From the NCBI GenBank assembly GCA_037190805.1, contig JBBCJR010000019.1, forward strand, positions 59,750 through 123,749: a stretch of DNA of 64,000 nt, in the 5' to 3' direction. Below, piece after piece: positions 17,873 through 27,792 of this stretch; position 1 is the first letter of the stretch; each line of letters opens with the position of its first letter. Source of the stretch: JBBCJR01 sp037190805. Lineage in GTDB: Bacteria; Pseudomonadota; Alphaproteobacteria; Sphingomonadales; Sphingomonadaceae. Below the pieces are notes generated by a model. That model was not told where the DNA came from. It ran no database searches and worked only from the letters and a program-made list of their open reading frames with translations. The position numbers were made by a program, and so were the translations under genes.

Positions 17873-19126
17873 ATGGCGACCGACGTTGTTGTCCCGACGC
17901 TGGGTGAATCGATCACGGAAGCGACGCTTGGCCAGTGGCTGAAGGCGCCGGGCGAAGCGGTGAAGGCGGACGAGCCGATCGCCAGCCTGGAGACCGACAA
18001 GGTCGCGGTCGAGGTGAACGCGCCTGCCGATGGTGTGCTGTCGGAACAGCTGGTGGCTGAAGGCGACACCGTTCAGGTCGGTGCCGCGATCGCGCGGATC
18101 GACGTGGGCAAAGCGGCGGTGACCGACGCCACGCCCGCCAAGGAAGACCGCACCGAGGTCGGGAAAGCCGAGGCCGCCGCGCCGCCCGAGCCTGCTGCCG
18201 CGCCCGCCAGCGATGCCGACACCCAGCCGCTGACCCTGTCCCCGGCGGTGCGGCGCGTGGTCCTGGAGCATGGTGTCGACCCGTCCCAGATCAAGGGCAC
18301 TGGCAGGGATGGCCGTCTGACGAAGGAAGATGTGCTCGCCGCCGCCAAGACCCAGAGCACGACGAAGCCCGCTGCGGCACCGGCCAGCGTTGCCGCCCCG
18401 GCCGTGCCCGCGGCTCCCGCGGGCGACCGGCGCGAGGAACGGGTCCGCATGACCCGTCTGCGTCAGACCATCGCCAGCCGGCTCAAGGAAGCCCAGAATA
18501 CGGCGGCGCTGCTGACGACCTTCAACGACGTCGACATGACGGCGGTGATCGAGGCGCGCAACCGCTATAAGGATCTGTTCGAAAAGAAGCATGGCATTCG
18601 CCTCGGCTTCATGAGCTTCTTCGCCAAGGCGGCGGTGCTGGCGCTGAAGGACGTGCCCGCGGTCAACGCCTCGATCGAGGGCGACGAGATCGTCTATCGC
18701 GACTATGCTGACATCTCGGTCGCCGTCTCGGCCCCGCAGGGGCTGGTGGTGCCCGTGGTGCGCAATGCCGACCGGCTGAGCTTCGCCGAGATCGAGAAGA
18801 CGATCGCCGACTTCGGCCGCCGCGCCAAGGACGGCACGCTGAAGCTCGATGAGATGCGGGGCGGCACGTTCACCATCTCCAATGGCGGCGTGTTCGGTTC
18901 GCTGCTGTCGACCCCGATCATCAACCCGCCGCAGTCGGCGGTGCTCGGCCTCCATCGCATCGACGAGCGGCCGGTGGCGGTGAACGGACAGGTCGTGATC
19001 CGTCCCATGATGTACATGGCGCTCAGCTATGATCATCGCCTGATCGACGGTCGCGAGGCGGTAACCTTCCTCGTGCGCATCAAGGAGGCGATCGAGGACC
19101 CGACCCGCCTGCTGATCGATCTTTGA
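17873..19126 (+). CDS. odhB: 2-oxoglutarate dehydrogenase E2 (dihydrolipoyl succinyltransferase)
   Basis: A 417-residue E2 core. Residues 1-80 form one lipoyl domain with Lys43 in ETDK as the lipoylation site. An Ala/Pro-rich linker leads to the peripheral subunit-binding domain (SPAVRRVVLEHGVD, then KGTGRDGRLTKEDVL). The acyltransferase domain ends with catalytic SYDHRLIDGREAV. The full complex is completed by SucA upstream and LpdA downstream in one operon. Confidence 0.97.
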   Translation: MATDVVVPTLGESITEATLGQWLKAPGEAVKADEPIASLETDKVAVEVNAPADGVLSEQLVAEGDTVQVGAAIARIDVGKAAVTDATPAKEDRTEVGKAEAAAPPEPAAAPASDADTQPLTLSPAVRRVVLEHGVDPSQIKGTGRDGRLTKEDVLAAAKTQSTTKPAAAPASVAAPAVPAAPAGDRREERVRMTRLRQTIASRLKEAQNTAALLTTFNDVDMTAVIEARNRYKDLFEKKHGIRLGFMSFFAKAAVLALKDVPAVNASIEGDEIVYRDYADISVAVSAPQGLVVPVVRNADRLSFAEIEKTIADFGRRAKDGTLKLDEMRGGTFTISNGGVFGSLLSTPIINPPQSAVLGLHRIDERPVAVNGQVVIRPMMYMALSYDHRLIDGREAVTFLVRIKEAIEDPTRLLIDL

Positions 19127-19148
19127 GTAACGCTTGTCAGGACTGAAC

Positions 19149-20543
19149 ATGGCCGATTTTGACTATGACGTGCTTGTCATCGGTGCCGGCCCCGGCGGCT
19201 ATGTCGCGGCGATCCGCGCCGCGCAGCTGGGACTGAAGACCGCCTGCGCGGAAAGCCGGGAGACGCTGGGGGGCACCTGCCTCAATGTCGGCTGCATCCC
19301 GTCGAAGGCGCTGCTCCATGCGTCGGAACGCTACGAGGAGGCAGCCAGCGGCGCGCTCGCCAAGCTCGGGGTCAGGATCGACAAGATGGGCCTCGACCTA
19401 GAGGCCTTGCACGGTCAGCGCCGCGACGCGGTGACGGGCCTGACCGGCGGCATCGAATATCTGTTCAAGAAGAACAAGGTCGACTGGCTGAAGGGCCAGG
19501 CCCGGTTCGAAAGCGCGGATACAGTCGCCGTCGGCGACCACAAGGTCAGGGCGAAGAACATCGTCATCGCCACCGGGTCGTCGGTGACGCCGCTGCCCGG
19601 CGTCGATGTAGACGGCAAGGTCATCGTCGATTCGACTGGTGCGCTCGAACTGCCGAAAGTACCGGGACATCTGGTCGTCATCGGTGGTGGTGTCATCGGT
19701 CTCGAGCTTGGCTCGGTGTGGCGGCGGCTGGGCGCCAAGGTGACGGTGGTCGAATATCTCGACCAGATCCTGCCCGGCATGGACGGTGACGTCCGCAAGG
19801 AAGCCCTCAAGATCTTCAAGAAGCAGGGTTTCGATTTCCGCCTCGGCACCAAGGTAACAGCCGCCAAGACGACCAAGACAGGCGCCAGCCTGACCGTCGA
19901 GCCGGCCGCCGGTGGGGCCGCCGAAACGATCGAGGCCGATGTCGTGCTGGTGGCCATCGGTCGCCGGCCCAACACCGAGGGCCTGGCGCTCGACAAGGCC
20001 GGCCTTGCCGTCAACAAGCGTGGGCAGATCGAGATCGACCATGACTTCGGCACCAGCGTGCCGGGCATCTGGGCGATCGGCGACGTCGTCCCCGGCCCGA
20101 TGCTGGCCCACAAGGCCGAGGACGAGGGCATCGCGGTGGCCGAGAACATCGCTGGCCTCACCGGCATCGTAAACCACGATGTCATCCCCAGCGTCGTCTA
20201 TACCGCGCCGGAGATCGCCGGCGTTGGCCTGACCGAGGAGCAGGCGCGGGAAAAGGGCGAGATCAAGGTCGGCAAGTTCCCGATGCTGGCCAACAGCCGC
20301 GCCAAGACAAACCACGAGCCGGACGGCTTTGTGAAAGTCATTGCCGATGCCGAGACCGATCGTGTGCTGGGCGTCTGGATGATCGCCAGCGTCGCGGGCA
20401 CGATGATCGCTCAGGCTGCGCAGGCGATGGAGTTCGGCGCGACGTCGGAAGACATCGCTTATACCTGCCACGCGCACCCGACCCACTCGGAGGCTTTCAA
20501 GGAAGCCGCCATGGCCGTCGCGGGCAAGCCGATCCACGTTTGA
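19149..20543 (+). CDS. lpdA: Dihydrolipoyl dehydrogenase (E3)
   Basis: A 464-residue FAD enzyme reoxidising the lipoyl groups of 2-oxoacid dehydrogenases. FAD motif IGAGPGG lies at residues 11-17 and the redox disulfide is Cys44/Cys49 in GGTCLNVGC. The NAD motif VIGGGVIGLELG and the C-terminal catalytic HAHPTHSE are present. I start at ATG 19149 (MADFDYDVLVIG); the ORF could open at a TTG 15 bases earlier, without support. Confidence 0.97.
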   Translation: MADFDYDVLVIGAGPGGYVAAIRAAQLGLKTACAESRETLGGTCLNVGCIPSKALLHASERYEEAASGALAKLGVRIDKMGLDLEALHGQRRDAVTGLTGGIEYLFKKNKVDWLKGQARFESADTVAVGDHKVRAKNIVIATGSSVTPLPGVDVDGKVIVDSTGALELPKVPGHLVVIGGGVIGLELGSVWRRLGAKVTVVEYLDQILPGMDGDVRKEALKIFKKQGFDFRLGTKVTAAKTTKTGASLTVEPAAGGAAETIEADVVLVAIGRRPNTEGLALDKAGLAVNKRGQIEIDHDFGTSVPGIWAIGDVVPGPMLAHKAEDEGIAVAENIAGLTGIVNHDVIPSVVYTAPEIAGVGLTEEQAREKGEIKVGKFPMLANSRAKTNHEPDGFVKVIADAETDRVLGVWMIASVAGTMIAQAAQAMEFGATSEDIAYTCHAHPTHSEAFKEAAMAVAGKPIHV

Positions 20544-20550
20544 TCCGTCT

Positions 20551-21180
20551 ATGGACGCCGCCGAGCTTCCTCGTCTGATCGAGCCGGCGATGCGGGTGAT
20601 GAACCTTGCCGGGATCGGCCTGTTCGCCGCATCCGGGGCGCTGGCGGCGGCGGACAAGCGGCTGACGCCGGTGACCTTCGCCTTCTTCGCGCTGGCGACA
20701 GGGCTGGGGGGCGGCACCTTCCGCGACCTGTTGATCGACGCGCCGGTGTTCTGGCTGGTGCAGCCGGTCTATCTGGCCATCTGCCTGACGATGGCGGCAG
20801 TCGTGTGGCTGACGCCCAAACGCTGGTGGCGGCCAAAGGCGCTGGACTGGGCGGATGCCGTGGGACTTGCCATCTTCGCCGTCTATGGCGCTGCCAAGGC
20901 GCTGGATCATGGCGTGCCGCCGCTGGCGGCGGTGGTGATGGGCGTGTTCACGGCCTGCGTCGGGGGTATCATTCGCGACATGCTGGCCGGCGAGCCGTCG
21001 ATCGTCATCCGCCCGGAAATCTATGTCACCGCCGCGATGCTGGCGGCGGGTCTGTTTGTGGGTTTGTTGACGCTGGGGGTGCCCGTCATCGCGGCCGCGT
21101 TGATCGGCGCGGGGGCGGGCTTTCTGCTCCGCGCCTATGCGATCGTCACCGGGGTCGGTCTGCCAACCTACGGCGGCTAG
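20551..21180 (+). CDS. Trimeric intracellular cation channel (TRIC) family membrane protein
   Basis: A 209-residue membrane protein of the YicG/UPF0126 type with seven hydrophobic helices and an internal duplication. Each half carries the signature glycine hinge followed by Arg-Asp: GLGGGTFRDLL near residue 52 and CVGGIIRDML near 137. Prokaryotic members form trimeric cation channels or carry small amino acids; the exact role here is unknown. It starts seven bases after lpdA, so probably shares its transcript. Confidence 0.87.
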   Translation: MDAAELPRLIEPAMRVMNLAGIGLFAASGALAAADKRLTPVTFAFFALATGLGGGTFRDLLIDAPVFWLVQPVYLAICLTMAAVVWLTPKRWWRPKALDWADAVGLAIFAVYGAAKALDHGVPPLAAVVMGVFTACVGGIIRDMLAGEPSIVIRPEIYVTAAMLAAGLFVGLLTLGVPVIAAALIGAGAGFLLRAYAIVTGVGLPTYGG

Positions 21181-21192
21181 CGTGGGTCGAAG

Positions 21193-21208
21193 CGGCCGGA
21201 ACCGGCCG
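21193..21208. repeat. Perfect inverted repeat between convergent genes
   Basis: CGGCCGG-AA-CCGGCCG lies in the 37-base gap between the TRIC gene and the convergent acetyltransferase gene. There is no U-run on either strand, so it is only a possible bidirectional terminator or RNA-end hairpin. Confidence 0.35.
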
Positions 21209-21217
21209 ATCCATTGA

Positions 21218-21772
21218 TCAGGGTAGCCTGACCATTCCCACTTCCGGAAACGGCTTGGGCTCGGGCGGCGGTTCGGGCGGATCGGAAAGGGGACGCTGCC
21301 ACAGGCCGACGTCGCGCCAGCGGTCGCGCTTCCAACCGACGGAACGCCATGTGCCGGCGCGGAAGAAACCCATCATCTCGTGCAGACGGATCGAGGCGTC
21401 ATTGGGCAGCGCGATCGTGCCCATCGCCTGGGTGAAGCCTTGTGCGTCCAGCGTGTCGAGCAGCGCACCATAGAGCAGGGTGCCGACGCCCCGCCGCTGG
21501 GCTTCGGGCGCGACATAGATGCTGGTTTCAACCGCGAAGCGATAGGCGGTGCGCTCGCGAAACGGCGCGGCATAGGCGAAGGCGACGACGGTTTCGTTCT
21601 CCTCCGCGATCAGCCAGGGATAGCGGCCGAGACCAGCGACGACGCGCTTGGCCATGGTATCGGGCGAGGGTGCCCGGTCCTCGAACGAGACCGCGCTTGC
21701 TTCAACGAAGGGCGCATAGATCTGGGCGATGGCGGCACCATCGCCAGCCGTCGCGACACGTATTCCAATCAT
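21218..21772 (-). CDS. GNAT family N-acetyltransferase (Pat/MddA-like)
   Basis: A 184-residue acetyltransferase. Motif A of the acetyl-CoA site reads APEAQRRGVGTLL near residues 88-100, and SIRLHEMMGFFRAG lies near 130. The N-terminus (DGAAIAQIYAPFVEASAVSFE) matches phosphinothricin/methionine-sulfoximine acetyltransferases. It has a C-terminal extension of about 20 Pro-rich residues (PPEPPPEPKPFPEVG). It overlaps the sppA stop by four bases (ATGA), so it is the second gene of that transcript. Confidence 0.87.
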   Translation of the reverse strand: MIGIRVATAGDGAAIAQIYAPFVEASAVSFEDRAPSPDTMAKRVVAGLGRYPWLIAEENETVVAFAYAAPFRERTAYRFAVETSIYVAPEAQRRGVGTLLYGALLDTLDAQGFTQAMGTIALPNDASIRLHEMMGFFRAGTWRSVGWKRDRWRDVGLWQRPLSDPPEPPPEPKPFPEVGMVRLP

Positions 21773-23649
21773 TCAAGCAGTCCCCTTGCGGCGGTGGCCA
21801 ACCAGGACCGCGTCTTGGCGCGGCCGGCCGGTGGTGTGGCGACAGCGCACTCCAGGCAGCGGGCCTGGATGGTGGCGCCGCCCGTGATCTGGGCGGCATC
21901 GGTGGCGGCGGCGAGAAGGCGGTGGCGGCCGCTGCGCGCCAGGCTGGCCAGGGCGTCCCCGCGCTGCTCGCTCTCGTCGCTGGTGAACCACTGGCGCAGC
22001 ACCTGAAAAGGCAATGACGGCGTCTTCTCGATGATCAGGGTGCGGGTCTTGGCCGGATCAAGCTTGGCCTGCCGGGCGGCTTCCGCAACGGCTTCGTCCA
22101 GTCCGCCGAACTTGTCGACCAGGCCGATCTGGCGGGCGGTCGCGCCGGCCCAGACCCGGCCCTGGGCGACATTGTCGACCGCCGTCGGCGTCATGTTCCG
22201 CGCGCGGGCCACCAGCGCGAGGAAGCGGTTGTAGCTGTTTTCCACCGACAGTTGCAGAATCTGGCGCACCTCCTGCGTCAGGCCGCCCAGCGGATCGGGC
22301 TGGCCGGAATAGGGGGTGGTACGAACGCCGTCGGCGGTGACGCCGATCTTGTCCAGCGAGGCCTTGAAGGTCGGGATGATGCCGAACACGCCGATCGATC
22401 CTGTGATCGTGGCCGGTTCGGCGAAGATGGTGCCCGCAGCAGTCGACACCCAATAGCCGCCCGACGCCGCGACGGAGCCCATCGAGGCGACTACCGGCAA
22501 TCCCGCCGCGCGGGCGCGGACCACGGCGCCCCGAATCCGTTCGGACGCCAGCACCGACCCGCCGGGGCTGTCGACGCGGACGACCAACGCCTTGATATCC
22601 TTGTTGGTCAGCGCATCCTCGACCAGCGCGGCGATGGTGTCGCCGCCCGCCGTGCCTGCCGGCGCCTCGCCGTCGACGATGGCGCCCGTGACATAGACGA
22701 CGCCGACCGCCGGTCCGCTGGCGATGGTCGATGGAGCGGTGGCGGCGGCATAGTCGGCCAGCTTCACCTCGGACCAGTGGCCGATCTGCTTGTCGCTGTT
22801 CTCGCCGGCGATCTCGGCCACGCGCCGGGCAAAGCTGGTGCGGTCGCCCAGCCGGTCGACCAGCCGTGCCCCCAGCGCCGCCTGGCCGAGGTCGCCGCCG
22901 GTCGCGGCCAGCCGCTCGGGCAGCTCGGCGAGATAGGGTGCCAGCGTGGCGTTGGGGCGGGCGCGGGCGACGTCGTCGGTCCAGCTCGTCCACAGGGTGT
23001 CGGCGAGCGCTTGCGCCGCCTCCCGCGCTTCGGGGGACTGGTCGTTGCGGGTGAACGGCTCGACATAGGATTTATAGGTGCCGACCCGGAAGACCTCGAC
23101 CTCCACGCCCAGCTTGTCGAGCAGCGCCTTGAAATAGAGATTGTTGCCGCCCGGCCCCGTCACCAGCACCCCGCCCAGCGGATTGAGCCAAATCTCGTTG
23201 GCGTGGGCTGCGAGATAGTAGCTGTCATCCGTATAGGCGCTGGCATAGGCATAGATGGGCTTGCCTGCCCGGCGGAAGCGGGCGAGGGCATTGCCGATCG
23301 ATTGCAGATGCGCCTGCCCGGCGCCGAACAGGCCGTCGAGATCGAGGACGATGGCCTTGATACGCTTGTCGGCGGCGGCGCTGTCCACCGCGCGGATGAC
23401 GTCGCGCAGCACGATCTCGCGGCTGACCGAGCCGCCGCCGGTGACGATGGTGAGCGGCGCTTCCTCGGTCGCCTGGTCGACGATGGTGCCGGCCAGGTTC
23501 AGGGTCAGGGCCGATCCCTGCGGCACCGTCGCGGTCGGCCGCATCGACAGCGCGGCATAGAAGCCGCCAAAGAACAGCAGCAGAAGAAGGAGCACCAGCG
23601 CGTCCTTCACCCCCACCAGGAAGCGCCAAATGCCCCGCAGGAATCGCAT
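21769..23649 (-). CDS. sppA: Signal peptide peptidase SppA, 67 kDa type
   Basis: A 626-residue membrane-anchored protease that degrades signal peptides left in the membrane. One N-terminal transmembrane helix (about residues 14-33) precedes two tandem S49 domains. The N-terminal domain supplies the catalytic Lys in GTYKSYVEPF; the C-terminal domain supplies the Ser in GSVAASGGYWVS. Both halves of the dyad are present, so the enzyme should be active. It is divergent from groESL across about 250 bases. Confidence 0.95.
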   Translation of the reverse strand: MRFLRGIWRFLVGVKDALVLLLLLLFFGGFYAALSMRPTATVPQGSALTLNLAGTIVDQATEEAPLTIVTGGGSVSREIVLRDVIRAVDSAAADKRIKAIVLDLDGLFGAGQAHLQSIGNALARFRRAGKPIYAYASAYTDDSYYLAAHANEIWLNPLGGVLVTGPGGNNLYFKALLDKLGVEVEVFRVGTYKSYVEPFTRNDQSPEAREAAQALADTLWTSWTDDVARARPNATLAPYLAELPERLAATGGDLGQAALGARLVDRLGDRTSFARRVAEIAGENSDKQIGHWSEVKLADYAAATAPSTIASGPAVGVVYVTGAIVDGEAPAGTAGGDTIAALVEDALTNKDIKALVVRVDSPGGSVLASERIRGAVVRARAAGLPVVASMGSVAASGGYWVSTAAGTIFAEPATITGSIGVFGIIPTFKASLDKIGVTADGVRTTPYSGQPDPLGGLTQEVRQILQLSVENSYNRFLALVARARNMTPTAVDNVAQGRVWAGATARQIGLVDKFGGLDEAVAEAARQAKLDPAKTRTLIIEKTPSLPFQVLRQWFTSDESEQRGDALASLARSGRHRLLAAATDAAQITGGATIQARCLECAVATPPAGRAKTRSWLATAARGLLE

Positions 23650-23762
23650 CGATCGACCTCGAACCAGACCGCTTCACCGCTAGTCGTTGCGATCCGTGCT
23701 GGCAATCCGCCCGGATGTCCTGGCCATGCAATCATGACGGATAATTTTATCCGGACGTCCGC

Positions 23763-23791
23763 TTGACGCCGCCGGAGGCGGGACACATATG
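23763..23791 (+). promoter_or_regulatory. Sigma-70-type promoter of groESL
   Basis: A TTGACG -35 box (23763-23768) and CATATG -10 box (23786-23791) with a 17-base spacer. Transcription would start just inside the CIRCE element that begins at 23800. Confidence 0.7.
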
Positions 23792-23799
23792 GTCGTGCG

Positions 23800-23826
23800 T
23801 TAGCACTCGCAACGGGTGAGTGCTAA
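23800..23826 (+). promoter_or_regulatory. CIRCE operator (HrcA binding site)
   Basis: A perfect 9-9-9 CIRCE element: TTAGCACTC, nine-base spacer, GAGTGCTAA. It lies about 80 bases before the groES start and overlaps the expected transcription start. In known systems HrcA binds it and represses groESL until heat shock titrates GroEL. hrcA itself is not in this window. Confidence 0.96.
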
Positions 23827-23905
23827 TCGAGGATTAACCACTTCCGCGGCCGACTCCGGGGCTCGCCCCGTCTCCGACGCGGAGCATATTTTGAGGAAGG
23901 GCATC

Positions 23906-24193
23906 ATGGCTTTTCGTCCGTTGCACGATCGCGTGCTGGTCCGCCGCGTCGAAGCCGAGGAGAAGACGGCCGGCGGCATCATCATTCCCGACACCGCCAA
24001 GGAAAAGCCGCAGGAAGGCGAAGTCGTCTCCGCGGGTGCCGGCGCCAAGGACGAGGCTGGCAAGGTCACGCCGCTGGACGTCAAGGCTGGCGACCGGGTG
24101 CTGTTCGGCAAGTGGTCGGGCACCGAGGTGAAGATCGACGGCGAGGATCTGCTCATCATGAAAGAGAGCGACATCCTGGGCATCGTCGGCTGA
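23906..24193 (+). CDS. groS: Co-chaperonin GroES
   Basis: A 95-residue chaperonin cap, starting MAFRPLHDRVLVRRVE. The mobile loop that docks on GroEL (KTAGGIIIPDTAKEKPQEG) spans about residues 17-36. The ATG at 23906 has GAGGAAGG upstream; an upstream GTG in frame at 23816 falls inside the CIRCE element and is rejected. First gene of the heat-shock operon. Confidence 0.98.
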   Translation: MAFRPLHDRVLVRRVEAEEKTAGGIIIPDTAKEKPQEGEVVSAGAGAKDEAGKVTPLDVKAGDRVLFGKWSGTEVKIDGEDLLIMKESDILGIVG

Positions 24194-24243
24194 ACCATCA
24201 GTCCGTCCTACACGTCATTCAGTTTAGATAGAGGAACACGATC

Positions 24244-25887
<1,644 letters not shown>

Positions 25888-25911
25888 GTCCGGCTGCGAC
25901 GCTCGAAAACG

Positions 25912-25945
25912 AAAAGGGCCGGGGAGCGATCCCCGGCCCTTTTTT
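25912..25945 (+). terminator. Rho-independent terminator of groESL
   Basis: Stem GGGCCGGGG (25916-25924) pairs with CCCCGGCCC (25931-25939) around a six-base loop, followed by six T. It begins about 25 bases after the groEL stop. Confidence 0.93.
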
Positions 25946-25989
25946 CATGCCCGCGCGGACAGCGAGAGCGTTGTAGAGGGCTCGAGCCG

Positions 25990-26247
25990 TTACAGGTTGT
26001 TGCCGCCGACATTGTCGGGTGCCGTCTCGCGATTGGATGGCATCGTCTCGTTGTCGAGCGCGAGGGCGCCATCGCCGCCCAGCCCCGCATCTTCGGTCGA
26101 CAGGCCGTCGGCTGATGCGTCGACGACCTCGGCCGCGTTGTCGAGGGCGGCCGCCTCATTGGCGGCGGCGTCCGCTTCGGGGTTCGAACTGCCGCAGGCG
26201 CCGAGGATCAGCAGAGCGGCGGCTGGCAGGAACAGGCGACGGATCAT
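25990..26247 (-). CDS. Small acidic lipoprotein, hypothetical
   Basis: An 85-residue protein with a type II signal peptide: MIRRLFLPAAALLILGAC, lipobox LGAC at residues 15-18. The mature part is low in complexity, rich in Ala, Asp, Glu and Asn, and ends near GGNNL. I chose ATG 26247 because GGGGAG precedes it and the signal peptide starts there. No known domain. Unlike the neighbouring lipoprotein at 26377, it lacks a long Ala-rich helix. Function unknown. Confidence 0.7.
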   Translation of the reverse strand: MIRRLFLPAAALLILGACGSSNPEADAAANEAAALDNAAEVVDASADGLSTEDAGLGGDGALALDNETMPSNRETAPDNVGGNNL

Positions 26248-26296
26248 GGATGGCTCCCCGATTGATGAAAGCCCCATGGTGCCTTTCTTTGCAGTC

Positions 26297-26332
26297 AAAG
26301 AAAAGGCCGCGTCCCCGAAGGAGCGCGGCCTT
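26297..26332 (-). terminator. Rho-independent terminator, minus strand
   Basis: On the minus strand AAGGCCGCG and CGCGGCCTT (26303-26311 with 26324-26332) pair around a 12-base loop and are followed by TTCTTT. It lies about 45 bases after the stop of the alanine-rich lipoprotein gene, so it most likely ends that transcript. Confidence 0.78.
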
Positions 26333-26376
26333 GTCTTGTCGAATGCCCGGCGCCGCTCAGGCGCCGGGAAATCCGA

Positions 26377-26670
26377 TCAATGCGCGGCGACGGTGTTGCC
26401 GGCGTCGTGCAGAGCGTTGGCGGTCGCGTCCGCGGCGCCTTCGACGGCGTTCGCGGCAGCGGCACCGGCGTTGTCGAGCGCGGCGTCGGTGGTCGCGGCG
26501 GCATCGGCGGCGGCGGCGTTCAGATCGGTCAGCGCTTCGTCGGTGGCGGCCTCAACGTCGGTCGCGACCGAGTTGGCGGTGGCCGCCGCGTCGTCAGCGG
26601 TCTGCTGGCTGCAAGCCGCCAGACCGAACGAAGCGGCAACGGCGAGCGACAGGATCATGGTCTTGGTCAT
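26377..26670 (-). CDS. Alanine-rich small lipoprotein, hypothetical
   Basis: A 97-residue protein with signal peptide MTKTMILSLAVAASFGLAAC (lipobox LAAC at residues 17-20). The mature portion is dominated by Ala with regularly spaced Asp, Thr and Asn and almost no Pro or Gly, predicting one long amphipathic helix of the Lpp or LEA type. It ends HDAGNTVAAH. It has its own terminator downstream, so it is a separate transcription unit from the lipoprotein at 25990. No family assignment. Confidence 0.7.
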   Translation of the reverse strand: MTKTMILSLAVAASFGLAACSQQTADDAAATANSVATDVEAATDEALTDLNAAAADAAATTDAALDNAGAAAANAVEGAADATANALHDAGNTVAAH

Positions 26671-26800
26671 TAGGTCTTCCTTTGTCTGTTCACTTAGCCC
26701 AGGCGGTGGAAGGCCATTTGCGACCTGACCCCCGATAGCGATGGCGCACCTACAGATTTCGGAACCACAACGCAAGATTAGTCTATAATCCTGATAGCCT

Positions 26801-27658
26801 TTATGGGGCTGGCGTTGGCGGGGCCTCTCCGGTTGGAGAAGTGCCTTGATTATAACTATCTGGAATGGCGTCGAATTCCCCCGTGTCGTCGGCAGGGGCG
26901 GGGGTCGCGCCGGTATCGCCCAACCCCTCGAAATCCGCCGGATCGACGCCTGATGGGGCTTGTTGTCTGACGCCGGCGACAATCGCGGCACGCCGTTGCA
27001 GATAGGCGGAACGCGCCGTTGCATAAGGGTCGGCGGAGGTTTCGAGCACCGCATCGGCGCCCATGTCCATCAACTTGGCCCTGAGGTCGATCGCTTCGAA
27101 GGCGCGCAGGCTCCAGCGCGATGGTGTGCTCATCACCTGGCGCTGGACCAGATTCTGGGGGTCGAAGGCGAACTGGACGCCAATGCCCACCGAGTCGCGA
27201 AACGTCGACGGACCGAGCAGCGGCAGAACCACATAGGGGCCGGCATTGATGCCCCATACCGCCATGGTCTGTCCGAAATCCGCCGATTCTTCAGGCAGGC
27301 CCAGTCCGGTGGCGTGGTCGGCAAGGCCACCGACGCCGATGGTGGAATTGACCACGAACCGGCCGAGCGAGCGCACCGCCCGGTCCGGCCGACCCTGAAG
27401 CAGCGAGTTTATGGCCGAGAAGGGCTCGTCGAAATTGTCGAGGATCCGGCTGATGCCGCGTCGTGCGGCCTTCGGAGTCACGGTGCGGTAGGCGCTGGCG
27501 GTCGGCTTCACGACGCTTTTGTCGATCGCCATGTTCATGTCCCATACGGCACGGTTGTAGCGTTCCAACGGGTCCTGTTCGGCCAGCCTTTGCTGGCCGG
27601 GAGTGGCGCAGCCCGCAAGGGCAGCGCAGGCAAGCAGGGGGGCGGCAAGGGCGCGCAT
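26801..27658 (-). CDS. mlaA: MlaA/VacJ family outer-membrane lipoprotein
   Basis: A 285-residue lipoprotein (MRALAAPLLACAALAGC, lipobox LAGC). The MlaA core has DPLERYNRAVWDMNMAIDK, FDEPFSAINSLLQG, RFVVNSTIGVGGLAD and GINAGPYVVLPLLGPSTFRD. MlaA removes mislocalised phospholipids from the outer leaflet and passes them to MlaC/MlaFEDB. A disordered Pro/Thr-rich tail of about 45 residues follows. ATG 27658 has GGAG eight bases upstream; a start at 27679 is possible. A mlaD-like gene occurs in this window at 45373, not adjacent. Confidence 0.92.
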   Translation of the reverse strand: MRALAAPLLACAALAGCATPGQQRLAEQDPLERYNRAVWDMNMAIDKSVVKPTASAYRTVTPKAARRGISRILDNFDEPFSAINSLLQGRPDRAVRSLGRFVVNSTIGVGGLADHATGLGLPEESADFGQTMAVWGINAGPYVVLPLLGPSTFRDSVGIGVQFAFDPQNLVQRQVMSTPSRWSLRAFEAIDLRAKLMDMGADAVLETSADPYATARSAYLQRRAAIVAGVRQQAPSGVDPADFEGLGDTGATPAPADDTGEFDAIPDSYNQGTSPTGEAPPTPAP

Positions 27659-27792
27659 CGGGGGAACTCCGAACAACATATTCACCCCGACTGCCATAGT
27701 GACCCTTGAACGACAATGGTTTGCGTGACCCGGGGCTTGCGCGGCGGGCGCGGCCATGCTCCCCTCCCATCGGCAGCAGAGGGGAGACGGGG

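Noticed and set aside
14932..18069. 1045-residue open frame antisense to sucA
   Set aside because: The opposite strand encodes a full 2-oxoglutarate dehydrogenase E1 with all its motifs. Long antisense frames are expected at high GC; this one has no recognisable domain and crosses into odhB.
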